Positions 48,101 through 57,910 of a stretch of DNA of 64,000 nt are shown one piece after another (the first letter of the stretch is position 1; each line of letters starts with the position of its first letter). Where the stretch lies: contig KV748190.1 in assembly GCA_001692895.1 (NCBI GenBank), positions 831,645 through 895,644 on the forward strand, written 5' to 3'. The stretch comes from Cenococcum geophilum 1.58 (Eukaryota > Ascomycota > Dothideomycetes > Gloniales > Gloniaceae). A program made the translations under genes and the position numbers. Under the pieces are notes generated by a model. The model was not told the DNA's origin and ran no database searches. It worked only from the letters and a program-made list of their open reading frames with translations.

Positions 48101-48790
48101 GAGCTCACCTAAGAGCTTCATCTGCATCAATGCGATAGCTCTGCGATCTGCCATACTCGAAGACCGAACGGCTGGGAATGTCATAGCTTACGATTATCCG
48201 AAGTCTTCTTCGCAATCTGAAGCGCACAAAGACCTCAAGCCCCGGTAAAGTACAGCCGGAGCAGTTGCACGTCGAGACGCATGAGAGTGGTGAACTGTGT
48301 GGACTGGAGAATATTGATCTTGTTGGAGACTTTGTTAGAAACGATGGACACCGAATCAAAACACACGGCATGGACATTATCTTGCGCGATGACAGGTCTG
48401 CTCGATTTTGCTCAGAGTGCGTCTCGTCGTTGGTCGGTTGGATTACAATCTTGTCACGACATGCTGTAGATAAGCTTCACATCACCCGGTAGGCATTCTA
48501 AATCCTTCTATTGTATTAACTAGGTTGATGCAAGACATTTTTAGAACCCCAAAACTCCACATTGAGAATGATATATACTCCGGTGGCGTCTCCTCCGAGA
48601 TGAGTGTTTCATTTCCACGTAAGGCGGAAAGCATAAGCCCATTCTTGTCTGTCATAATTCGAGAGAAGCATTGACCGGAGGCATTGATTAGTTTTGCGAT
48701 GGCTGTGAAACATTCGACGCCGCTCCACACCGATAGTATATATGTATGTTGATGTAGTATCGCGTCCCTAGTGTATGCCGACTTCATGTA
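48101..48790 (-). pseudogene. Decayed remnant, possibly of an ankyrin-type fungal protein
   Basis: Two minus-strand open pieces (48787-48482 and 48377-48105) look like exons of one former gene. The second reads FVRFRLRRRLRIIVSYDIPS and then VFEYGRSQSYRIDADEALR. If the reading frame is shifted by one base at about 48106 it continues ELFLKQPVLVSDLI. From memory of the families, this style of sequence precedes ankyrin repeats in large fungal proteins, but no repeats follow: the AT-rich patch at 48.0-48.08 kb breaks it off. Stops and frame changes between the pieces argue against a working gene. The ankyrin link is inference; decay is moderately supported. Confidence 0.35.
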
Positions 48791-49640
48791 GGTGCGGCTG
48801 TTGGTGGTATATTCGTGTTGGGTACAAATTCTAACTGCGAAGACAACACCATTCTACATTGTGTCAATTCTTGAAGGATGGGGGGATATTGTGGACAAGA
48901 TGGAGATTCACCAAACACCGTGGTTCAACTTCCTTCACGCTCCTGGTCAGCTACGAATCTTGCTATCCGCCTTTGAGACTATTAAGTTGGAACCATATTG
49001 TGTTACAAAGCTACGAATGCCACTGAAAGGCATTCGATCAAATAGCTAGCCGAAGCGTTTGAAGCAAACCAAACAACGGAAGGGAATTAGGCAACAAAAG
49101 GCATAAATCATGGAGACAACCAAACCAGGAAGCTAATGAAGGGCCTTGGGAAGCCCTTTGAACCATGTGTGTGGACCTTTTGGTTGTCATAAAAGTGCCG
49201 TAGTGGCAGCAGCCATACTTCTATGTAATCTGGAAGTCACTATCGTTGACTCGGAGGCCCCTAAGAGCTATGCGGGTTTAATCTTGCATCGCGGCTTGGA
49301 ATTGCCCCTTGACCAAGCTTCCCCAGCGCGCCAGTCTTCACCACCCTGCCTAATCAATTGCGCTCCCCGCACCGACCGTCTCAGTGTCCGACGGCGACTC
49401 TTCCTCTTCTTCCTCGTCCATTACCTTGTTCAACGGTTAGGTTCCTCGAGCGTATCATTTCGACCATTCTACCACATTGTCTGAAGGGAGCGGCCTGACT
49501 GACATCAACATCCTTCTGGAACGACGGCTGCGGGCTCTTTGGTATTCAAAAGGTGAACTTTCGTCCATGGTAGTCAAGACTTCCTTTTCGCATATGGGAC
49601 TTCCTTGATCAGCGTAGTAAAAGGTATTTATTGTCCAAGA
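48791..49640. other. No gene recognised; short open frames only
   Basis: Plus-strand frames at 48792-49049 and 49146-49484 are open for 85-112 codons in normal-composition DNA, but show no recognisable domain, and no splice links between them were found. They may be remnants from the same gene graveyard. Confidence 0.4.
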
Positions 49641-49649
49641 AATGACTCA

Positions 49650-50470
49650 TCATATTGCTCAGCACGAGGTCTGTGATCTTTCCCACGTTCCCAGGCAACT
49701 CGTCTGCGGAAAGTAGTTCATTCCTCCACTTGAAGAAAACTCACTAAACTTCCGAACCACCATCGACATCGTTACTGTCGTTCCCCAGGTCACCGAACTA
49801 TTCCAATTACCCACAGTCAAAGGACGATCGCTGAGAGAGCTCAGCAAACGATAATCGCCCCTATTGACCCATGAGGAGCCCGGAAGACTTCTGAATTCTT
49901 GTTTGACAAATGTTTGCAAAATCTATCAGTCAATGCTCATCAGCCATGCCTAGTTATGATTAAGGATATGGCGGAACCCACTTCGAAACCTCAGAAATAT
50001 TCGTATGGTAATATTCGCGGAGCTCGTCCAATGGCATCTAAAAGGAGATGTTGTACTTCGCAAGGCCGGCATCAGCGCTCGAGAAGGCTGGACTAGTCTT
50101 GAGAGCGCTAAACTTATATGAGAAGTGAAACTCAGCCCAGCGGCAGGAGACGTTGTAGAGAATGCATCACACACAAGAGATTTCCCAAGACATGATCGAG
50201 ATACAAGAATACGAGGACAGTATCTATCCAATTAGAAGTCGTGTTTCTAACAGCGAAGGATTGGATTTCTTACGCATCTCGGAGGCCTTCCTTAGTACGG
50301 CAAGGATCTTCTTCCCAGTTTTGTTGACACTCATAGGTGACGGGAGCTGAGCTCGCTGGCCCAGACTCTATCGAAACCTTCCGCAGACGATTGCCATCAG
50401 AGAGCGCAGACTTGATCTGCTCTTGCATGGGATAAGATTTGTTGATGTATTCCTTGGCCGCGTAAATATC
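49650..50470 (-). pseudogene. Remnant of a fungal ubiquitin-like-domain protein
   Basis: The minus strand holds several conserved-looking pieces in different frames. The upstream piece reads AKEYINKSYPMQEQIKSALS (from about 50464), followed by a piece with NWIDTVLVFLYLDHVLGNLL. Next comes LLLDAIGRA..ILPYEYF at about 50040-49990. The last piece is TFVKQEFRSLPG, RGDYRLLSSLSDRPLTVGNW and VTWGTTVTMSMVVRKF at about 49919-49720. The run 'DAIGR..PYEYF' followed by 'GDY' and 'GTTVTMSM' resembles the C-terminal ubiquitin-like domain of many Pezizomycotina proteins; this match is from memory. Stops and frameshifts separate the pieces (for example TAA after LRDA), so the gene looks dead unless these are unrecognised introns. 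The usual CPRC-like tail is not visible. Confidence 0.45.
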
Positions 50471-50519
50471 TAATGACAGTGAGAGCTACAATGAGGGCGC
50501 ATATGCTGCCTTTAAAGAA

Positions 50520-50640
50520 GCGATTAGGTAGAAGCTTTGTAATTTCGGGTTAATTTAGTATATATTTTCTTTTTTACCTTTTTCCTTACCTTTTACTAAG
50601 ACTTGCTATTTATAGTATATATTTAATCTAGGGCAATATT
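50520..50640. other. Isolated AT-rich patch inside the gene island
   Basis: About 110 bp of AT/pyrimidine-rich sequence (tagtatatattttctttttt, tatttatagtatatatttaa) resemble decayed repeat DNA. Possibly a small old insertion or excision scar. Confidence 0.4.
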
Positions 50641-50839
50641 GGAGTCCTGGGGCTCCACCGCCTCCTCAGCGTATGGAGTGGATTTGACCCCCACCACTCC
50701 AGTCCAGTCAAATAAGATCACTGACTCGTTACAGGTCTTAGAGACACAGGCCAAGGTATGTATATCTAGAAGAAATCCTCTTCCTGCTCAACTTCTTCTT
50801 CTCCCGTGTTCTGATTTGTGCTAAGCTTCTTCAGTGATC

Positions 50840-51554
50840 ATGGACTTCATCAACATTGCCTTCTATCTAGTCACCTTGCTAGCCAATTACTTCTTCCCGC
50901 ACGGCGCCAATCCCCAGCAGCCGATATCGCTTTAACAAGATGGGCCATTCCGGTTATTCTGCTCCTCAGATGAGAGCGTGTTTGACTCCTCATTCATCCC
51001 GCCCCCCGCTCCACCCAAACCCCCCTAAACATCAACGACGGATTCATCTACGCTCTTCTAACGGCATCCCTTATTTCAATGCCGCTGTTATGTCTCACTC
51101 TCGCGAAGTTTCTGAGCGCTCACGCCAAGGACCGCCATACACCCTCCGCTGAGCTAGAGCTCGCGAAAGCAAAGCTTGTAGCGCTCCAGCGTCTTGTCGA
51201 CAGCAAAAAGGGCCTTGAAACAGAGCTTTAAACAGGTATACCGTTATTGACGCAGTCCACGCTCAGATCTGTGCGCTGAAGAGTCAAGTGAAAGAGCTGG
51301 ACGGCGTCAACGCGGTGAAGGACTCAGAAATCGCCAGGAAGGACCGAGAGATCTCTGGACTTGTCGCGGTTGCTGCAAAGTCACAGGCTCAGGTCCAGGA
51401 CCTCGAGGAAGCGAACGCGACAATTTCGGAGTTCTGCTCGACCTTGGAGGAGACCAGGGATTCCTGCAGGGCGACTATCGAGTGTTGGCTCTCTGGAAAG
51501 CGTTTACTAATCTATGACCTGGTCAGACTATGTGACACCGATAACACAAATTAG
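50840..51554 (+). pseudogene. Membrane/coiled-coil protein, disrupted by one stop and two frameshifts
   Basis: Starting at ATG 50840 the sequence reads MDFINIAFYLVTLLANYFF, stops at TAA (50933-50935), then continues in the same frame as a Pro-rich stretch (FDSSFIPPPAPPKPP). At a run of C near 51025 the coding frame shifts by one base and continues NINDGFIYALLTASLISMPL with a second hydrophobic segment and a helical tail (LELAKAKLVALQRLVDSKKG). It then shifts again at gagctttaaac (51223-51233) into a long coiled coil (AQICALKSQVKELDG to FCSTLEETRDSCRATIE) that ends at TAG 51552-51554. The first stop is CAA-to-TAA compatible. Undone, the lesions would give a protein of about 235 residues with two hydrophobic segments and a C-terminal coiled coil. 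The family is not recognised. A possible 5' UTR intron (GTATGT at about 50755 to TTCAG at 50834) precedes it. Confidence 0.55.
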
Positions 51555-52115
51555 GGCCTAGCATTTATTGGAATATTCTATAGCTCGATTGATGCTAGCA
51601 TAAGCCTGTCATTAAAATGCCGTGTCCTTGGGCGAGGCTCGCTTTTGCGAACGCTTTCTCCGCTTGGGTTACAGCATGCATCCTGGATAGTTTGGCATCG
51701 TATAATAAATCCACTATGACAGGTAGTGCGTAGAGACAAACTATGCAGTCAGTTAACTAGCCTTTAAAGTGCTGAGGACGCTGTTGTGAAGTCTACCGTG
51801 CATCAGTATTTTACTCAACTATCGCAAGGTGTACAAAAATGATTTCAAGCGGACGTGCTGTAATGTCCATTGCTAGTGGTGAATAGCATAGTTGAGGTCG
51901 ATGTGATGGATGGTGAAAGGCTAATGATCATTTGACGTCGTGTTTTGGTGGCGTTGTCGAGTTTGTTGATCGCCGACCCAGCGTCACACCATCAACAAAG
52001 GGTTTCTTCAAGTCCACAAACGACTTCCCCTCCATCTACCATTTTTCCGTCACTCGTTTTGGGTTATTCTGTATTTCCTCCCTTAGAACCTCTTACGCAG
52101 ATCAGAAAGCCCATC
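51555..52115. other. Intergenic, upstream region of the gene at 52116
   Basis: No gene seen. Normal base composition. The promoter and 5' UTR of the 52116 gene should lie in the right half, where a CT-rich tract (cttcccctccatctaccatt, about 52024) is typical of fungal transcription start regions. Confidence 0.5.
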
Positions 52116-54243
52116 ATGGCCAAACGACGATCGGCCAGATTGCAGAAGGTAAAGCCACATTTGCAAAATTCAACACCACGTCAGTCCGAAGGAAATACGC
52201 CCCGCTTGCCGAGATCATGATTTTCCCTTAGTTACCTTACCTTTTATAAAGAGCCTGAGAATATCTGTGTCTTGTTCCAATTCTCTTGCCCTCAATTGAT
52301 GCTGTATCGACCGATCCGGCGCTAACGATTGACTCTAGGGTCGAACGAGCTCCCAGTCACCAGGCCCATCAATCGAAAACCTCCCCTCTCCTCCCACCAC
52401 TACTCCTAACCCTCTTCCATCAGTCAGAGAACATGATGAGACCCCAAATCATCATACTCAGATTCCTCAAGCAACCGCCACAACCCCACACAGTGAGAAG
52501 AAATCAATGTCTTTTCTTACGGCTGTTACAACTCGGACTCCACGAAACCGGACACCTATAAAGCCTGCTGGAGAAGAAATGCATCCGCACCACCATCAGG
52601 CGAGTACAGCGAAACCGCTCGATGAGGCTCGATGGTTAGGCTTCCTCTCCAAGGGAGCACATACTGCTCCAGCCAAAGGTTCAAACCTACTCGCGGTCGC
52701 ACAAGGCACGCCAACAAAGGCACAAGATAACACACCCAATCCATTCACAACTCCGGATTTCAAGTTCCGGTATAAGCGCCCTTCTATGGACCTCAGTCCG
52801 GAGGCTCGTAAAATGATGGAGGAGAGCCGAGAGGAAGCAAAGAAGATTCGCTCTCAGATAATTTCAACAGCTGAATTCGCTTCCACCGCCGACCTTGGGG
52901 ATCGGAAAAAGGCGGTGCCAAAGGGTAAAGCAAGCCGATTCAGCGACATTCATATGGCACAGTTCAGGAAGATGGACTCAATTGCTAATCACCCGTCCTC
53001 GTTCCGGGCTGATCCTAACCGATTCAAGCATGCAACAACCTCATTGAAGCGCTCACCATCTAAAGCAGAGCTTGACATGCCTGAGAATCCGGAGAAGGCG
53101 GCCACATTGTCCTTGAAGCATACGCAATCCAAAGCAGAGTTAGACAAGTTCAGGACTGGAGTGGACCAAACCAAATCTACTATCAAATTGGTTTCATCTC
53201 ACCAGGAAGAAGCTTCTGGGCCCTCGAAGCGGGTGAAGCGACATGAGAATGACGATGCCTCTGCGACTCGGCCTGTATTAAGAGACAGCAAGCCTGCGGA
53301 GAATAAGCCCATGACACCTCGTGGTCCACGTCCTATGCTTGAGCATACAGGCATCCCTCGGGCAACTTCCAGGCTTTTTACACCAACCAAGGCGTCTCTC
53401 GCGCGTTCACAGAGTGTCAAGACTACGAAGATGTCTTTACTCCCGTCCATGATGCGGTCCCCTTCATTGAGAGCTATCATGTCACCCAAAGCGTTCGAAA
53501 GTTCGCTAAAGAAAGGACTTCGAAAGACTAGCAACTCGCTCCTCAAGATGCCGGGGGTCAAATCTATCCTCCGTACTCCCAATCAAAAGTTTTCCAACGA
53601 TCCAGTCAAGATTGCTGCTGGCACTCACATGTCACCACCTCCAGGGCTTCACTTGAATAAGGAGCTCCCAGCTGTTCCCGCCACAGCACCTGTTCGCAAG
53701 CAGGTCAACTTCACGGCGAGTACGGTAGCGAAATCTGAATATGAGGAGACAACTGGTACCCCTTCACGCATCATCACCAAGGCTCGAGCGTGTTCAGAAG
53801 TGCCAAAGGAATCGATGGTCAGTTATCCCGCTCTACCAGGCGTTGACCAGTCTCCTACACCATCACCAACACGTAGAACAACACTCGGTGATCTTCCCGG
53901 GAGCATGCCTGGCAATTTCACGTTCCGATATGACAACCCAATCAATTTCGGACTAGCGACTACAGGCACAATCCGCCATATCAGGAGCAGCGATGCTCAT
54001 GAGAAAACTTCTAGTGCTACTGATGGAACTAAGAAGAGGAAGCTTGAGAGTGTCGAAGGAGGCTCTGACAAGGAGAATCAAGAAGAGGAAGATGGCCGTG
54101 CCAATAAGAGAACCAAGGGCAATCCGGTGGAAGTCACGAAGACTCCAACCAGCAAACTCCCCCGACGTACAGAGAAGCGTCCGGGTTCTTTGAGCCAAGC
54201 TAGGCTCAATCTTCTTGCTACTCCAAGACGCAAGAAGGTTTGA
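52116..54243 (+). CDS. Conserved-looking basic, Ser/Pro/Thr-rich, probably nuclear protein, 645 aa
   Basis: Two-exon model: 52116-52148 (MAKRRSARLQK), a 190-bp intron (GTAAAG to GCTAACGATTGACTCTAG, with a perfect branch site), then 52339-54243 ending in TGA; 1938 nt in frame. A single-exon reading from ATG 52507 gives 578 residues, but the frame is open upstream to the acceptor and the first exon supplies a basic start. Most of the protein is predicted disorder rich in TP and SP sites. Recognisable blocks are FKFRYKRPSMDLSPEARKMM with a charged helix after it (about residue 150), KSILRTPNQKFSNDPVKIAA, and GNFTFRYDNPINFG (about 535), an FTFR-type motif. Nuclear-localisation-like clusters (KKRKLE, PRRKKV at the C-terminus) suggest a nuclear role. 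I recognise the style of an Pezizomycotina-wide protein but not a function. No signal peptide or membrane segment. Confidence 0.78.
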
Positions 54244-54980
54244 TAGGCCTTTCAGTGCTGTACCATTAGCTACTTAGCTTCATACCTCTATTTTCTGGAT
54301 CAGCTTTTGGGCTGTTCTTGATATTGAGCGGACAACTGAGTGACCTACTTATGATTTAACGATTTCCCTTTACGACAGCTGATCACGGTTTTCTGGTATT
54401 CTTCCTCTGACTACGGTAGGTGTGTTGGCGTCAAGGATACTTGTCTGCTCTTCAACTTAGGTCAACCTTCTCCACGATTACGAGGCGGATGATCACACTT
54501 CACACTGGCATCACTCCTTTATCTTGTTTGTTTTGTCAAAACACGGATTATCACTTGCAATGTGGCCGTCTGTTACGATAAATTCAGGCAAGACACTTTT
54601 GCATATGTTGTTTTTCTGGGAGGCACGGGACTGGGCTGGGATATAATCGGACCACCGTTTTGTGTGTAGCACAATAAAATTGCTTACAATCACCATTCTA
54701 CCAACTCATCAGTGACATCAATCTACAGCTATGCAAGTAGGTATATCTTGAAGGAGTATATGCCATAACGTACGGCATAAGAGTAGCTATAACCTTCGGT
54801 CATTTCTCGGCATACTCTCTTGCCTCGACGTCAGCCGCACCACGCACCGACTTTTCCGCCCCATCTCAACCACTTTAAATGATTCATCATCACCGCCCAC
54901 ACCCTTCCTGAAGCCCCTAGCTACTTCACCCTGCCTACAATACTCGACACCCTTTTCCCGGGCTAATACACGCATTCACC
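54244..54980. other. Intergenic between the 52116 gene and the BAG gene
   Basis: No gene supported. It contains the 3' flank of the upstream gene and the promoter of the BAG gene, with a CT-rich patch just before 54981. Short open frames on both strands lack any recognisable feature. Confidence 0.5.
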
Positions 54981-56303
54981 GTGGCGCCCTCGCTTGTATC
55001 TCACATAAAGAACGCCTTAGGACTCGCGCCCTCTCTGCGGCACGGACTCGACAGCACTGTATCTAAAACCTCAGCTCCAGCCTTCACTTCATCCCTTGAC
55101 CAGCTGAAAGAAACATCCCAAGAATTCTTTCACAACCTTCTCGCACTCACCTACACCGCCAAGAATACCCCTATCTCAGAACTCTCCGCCCAACTCAGCA
55201 ACCCCACCACCCTCACCACCGCCCTTTGCGTCCTTTCCCTCTTTGCATACATCCTAATGTCGTGGTCGACCCGATTCGGCTGGGGCGGGCGGTTCTCGCC
55301 CTTCGGACGCTCCAGCTCGCCCGCGGGCAACGGCGCCGAAGTCTCAGACGCTGACTTCTCGTACATCACATCAGAAGACCTGGCGACACACGCACGGCAC
55401 ACACACGCACGGCCCGAGATCGTCGACTGGGACGACAAGGACCCGGACCGCGACACCGACCTCATCTTGCTCAAGCACCGACGCGTCAGCTACCCAACGC
55501 ACTTCCCAGCCCACAGCATCGCGAACGGACACCTAAAGATCGGCAGCGTGAGAGCAGCCGCGGCGAAGAAGCTCGGCGTGGCGGATGCGCGGCGTATCAG
55601 GCTGTTCTACCGCGGGCGCAACATGAAGCACGACGAGCGGGCGGCGCGCGAGGAAGGGCTGCGCGGCGACGGTGCGGGGTCCGAGGTGCTGTGCGTGGTG
55701 GGCGAAGCGGTGCAAGGGTCGATGCCGCCGGGCGCGGAGCAGGCAGACGAGCTATCATGGAGCGTCGGCAGCGAGGAGGAGGACACGGAGGACCTGGGCG
55801 ATGAGTCCGGGCGTGACGGCAGCGTGACGCACGGCGGGAAGAAGAAGAGGTCACGCGGCGGCCGCAAGAGGAAGGGCAGGAAGGACGCTCCGTCGTCTGC
55901 GGCCGCCTCGTCGTCCAATTTGGCGTCCTCGACTTCCACGACGGCCAATGCTGAGTTCCTCCCTATCCCCTCCTCGATTCCCGCGCCCCGTCCCACGTCG
56001 GCGCCGCCTGCTAGTGCTGGTGCTGGCGGCCCGCAGACTGCGTTGCAGAAGCTCGATGCCATTGCGAGAAATTTCCATATGACGCTCGTGCCGATGTGTG
56101 TGTCGTTTTCGGCAAATCCGCCCACGGAGAAGGCGAAGCGTGATTTCGAGCATAAGAAGCTTACCGAGACCATTCTGGCACAGGTGCTTATCAAGCTGGA
56201 TTCGGTGGATACGGGGGGAGATGACGAGGCGAGGGGACGGCGGAAGGAGTTGGTGAAGGAGGCGCAGGGGGTGCTGAATCGGTTGGATGAGGTTGTGAAA
56301 TGA
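54981..56303 (+). CDS. BAG-domain co-chaperone with N-terminal membrane segment and ubiquitin-like region
   Basis: The frame is open for 440 codons from GTG 54981 to TGA 56301-56303. Layout: residues 1-75 polar; 76-93 a hydrophobic segment (LTTALCVLSLFAYILM), a likely membrane anchor; about 165-240 a ubiquitin-like fold (VSYPTHFPAHSIANGHLKIG, RRIRLFYRGRNM, SEVLCVVGE); about 285-302 a Lys/Arg cluster; a Ser/Ala/Pro linker; then a C-terminal BAG domain (about 350-440: LQKLDAIARNFHMTLVPMCV, FEHKKLTETILAQVLIKLDS, LVKEAQGVLNRLDEVVK). BAG domains bind the ATPase domain of HSP70 and promote nucleotide exchange. The apparent start is odd: the context CACC-GTG-GCG is ideal for ATG but the codon is GTG. 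The first in-frame ATG is 55257 (residue 93), after the membrane segment. An unseen upstream exon is possible. GC content is high in the second half. Confidence 0.85.
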   Translation: MAPSLVSHIKNALGLAPSLRHGLDSTVSKTSAPAFTSSLDQLKETSQEFFHNLLALTYTAKNTPISELSAQLSNPTTLTTALCVLSLFAYILMSWSTRFGWGGRFSPFGRSSSPAGNGAEVSDADFSYITSEDLATHARHTHARPEIVDWDDKDPDRDTDLILLKHRRVSYPTHFPAHSIANGHLKIGSVRAAAAKKLGVADARRIRLFYRGRNMKHDERAAREEGLRGDGAGSEVLCVVGEAVQGSMPPGAEQADELSWSVGSEEEDTEDLGDESGRDGSVTHGGKKKRSRGGRKRKGRKDAPSSAAASSSNLASSTSTTANAEFLPIPSSIPAPRPTSAPPASAGAGGPQTALQKLDAIARNFHMTLVPMCVSFSANPPTEKAKRDFEHKKLTETILAQVLIKLDSVDTGGDDEARGRRKELVKEAQGVLNRLDEVVK

Positions 56304-56780
56304 GCATTTCAGGTCGGGCACAGGGTTATTCGAGAATAGAGAGGCCTAGGCAGTATGACGGCGCAAGAGACGGAATATAGAAGCTTCGGAATTGCTGGTC
56401 TTTAGGCGCGAGAGCGAGAGCGGAAGCATGCATGAAATGGTGTTGGGTTTGAGAACATTTATGTTGGATTTAATGCTACGAAGCTCTTCTTGCTACCGCT
56501 GCTACGCGGTTATCAGACCACGGCATCTGCAGCTGCACATCGTGCAACCTTATATCACACACTCCCCCACTAGGGATCTAGTAGCCGTACCCTACCAGAG
56601 CACTGCTAGGCATTCGGCACAGGGAAATTCGCACATATCTAGCACGGGTACAGGCGTCACGTGTTGCACGGTCAAACTTTTTCGGCGTTAACTAATTGTT
56701 GTATTTTGTTTGGTCAACGAGTGGTCTATATTTTCGGGTCCCAGAATTCAAACCTCGCCAAGCCAGCTTCTGATTAGTTA
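56304..56780. other. 3' flank of the BAG gene; end of the gene island
   Basis: No gene supported. Base composition is normal to about 56.7 kb, after which minisatellite-like sequence begins. Confidence 0.5.
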
Positions 56781-56829
56781 GAAAAAAACTTGCGGGCGGT
56801 ATCTACCTGCAAATTCCACGTGACGAACT

Positions 56830-57080
56830 TCAAAACGTTGCAAAAGCTCTGCGTCGAGCTCTACTAAAGCCCTGCAAAAGCTCTGCACGAAGCTCCGTAC
56901 GAAGCTCCGCAAAAGCTCTACCAAAGGCTTTACAGCACCTCTGCCCACCCAGTGTACTGGCCACGCAGTAAATGGAGTGGTACGCAGGGGGGTCCAAGGG
57001 GGTCTCCCCCTTAAAGCTCTGCTCGAAGCTCTGCTCGAAGCTTTACTCAAAGCCTTATACGGAGCTCTAAAGCTCTACTA
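56830..57080. repeat. Degenerate minisatellite, unit about 11-12 bp (AAAGCTCTGC/ACGAAGCTCC)
   Basis: Repeated short units of the type GCAAAAGCTCT and ACGAAGCTCC run from about 56.83 to 57.08 kb, with an interruption (about 56.94-57.01 kb). The same unit, in AT-shifted form (AAAGCTCTATA), occurs at 63.92-64.0 kb beyond the gypsy insertion. Confidence 0.8.
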
Positions 57081-57109
57081 ACACGCAGCACTAATATACT
57101 AGGAAGATT

Positions 57110-57505
57110 TTGCAACCGGCCGTATAACCGCCTATACGATTAATCGCTGTACAATCGTCTCTACAAACGGATCTACGAACGGCTCTACGAACGGCTCTAC
57201 AAACGTCTACACGATCGAACGCCCATACAATCAATTAATCGATCAATTGCCTATACGAATACCCGTACGAACGCCCGTACAAACGTCTATACAAACGCCC
57301 ATATAATTAATCAATTAAACGCCTGTATAATCGTCTCTACAAACGGCTCTATGAACGTCTATATAATTAACCAATCAATTAATTGATTAATCGATTAATC
57401 GCCTATACGAACGCCTGTATAAACGTCTATGCAATCAATTAATTAAACGCCCATACAATCAATTAAACGACCATATATAATTGCCCATATAATTGCCCAT
57501 ATAAT
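57110..57505. repeat. Degenerate minisatellite, unit about 14 bp (AAACGYCYRTACAA)
   Basis: Many variants of 'acgaacgcccgtacaaacg', 'cgtctatacaaacgcccata' and 'caatcaattaatcgat' in tandem. The array continues at 63851-63890 on the other side of gypsy D. Confidence 0.8.
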
Positions 57506-57697
57506 TGTCACGGGACGGGGCAGTGGCTACAAGACGTATGTATTCGAGGAGTCTACAAGACGTTGCGCGATCGATCGTAAGGGTCGAGGGCGTAAGGAGG
57601 NGATATACCTACGCGTAGCTGANATAAGCTGTACGCGAGGTGTACGCGAGAGCACGGGGCTCTCCTATGGAGGCCCCTGCGGTGGGGTTCTATAACA
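57506..57697 (-). repeat. LTR of gypsy D (3' LTR in element orientation, 192 bp)
   Basis: TGTCACGGGACGGGG...TATAACA. GC-rich and nearly identical to the other LTR (about five clear differences plus two ambiguous bases), in contrast to the eroded interior. Confidence 0.94.
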
Positions 57698-57849
57698 CTA
57701 CCCCCCCTCCTATAGAGGCGGAGCTCCGGCGACGCTGTGGTTACTATGTATATGTAGAAGGGATACTTAGGGTATAGAAAAGAAGAAAAGGGGGGTATTG
57801 CTAAAGGCTTGAAACAACGTTATGTGATAAGGCTTGGCATCTAAGAATC

Positions 57850-57910
57850 CAACTAATTAGATAACTTTGACCGCCGGTCGAAGTTCTTGGACATCTTAAC
57901 GATATTTTAG
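57850..57910 (+). repeat. Palindromic module B (copy in gypsy D 3' UTR)
   Basis: ccaactaattagataacttt followed by gaccgccggtcgaagttctt: the best preserved copy of the block also seen at about 33572-33640 and, reversed, at 17206-17275. Confidence 0.72.

Noticed and set aside
52989-53582. Minus-strand open frames inside the 52116 gene
   Set aside because: The plus strand is open for 635 codons with conserved-looking motifs; the reverse frames have none.
55151-56321. Long minus-strand open frames over the BAG gene (up to 195 codons)
   Set aside because: They arise from GC-rich codon bias opposite the BAG frame; their translation is low-complexity Arg/Ser/Pro.
56720-56780. tRNA-like pattern near the start of the minisatellites
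   Set aside because: A T-arm-like string is present but no acceptor, D or anticodon stems pair.
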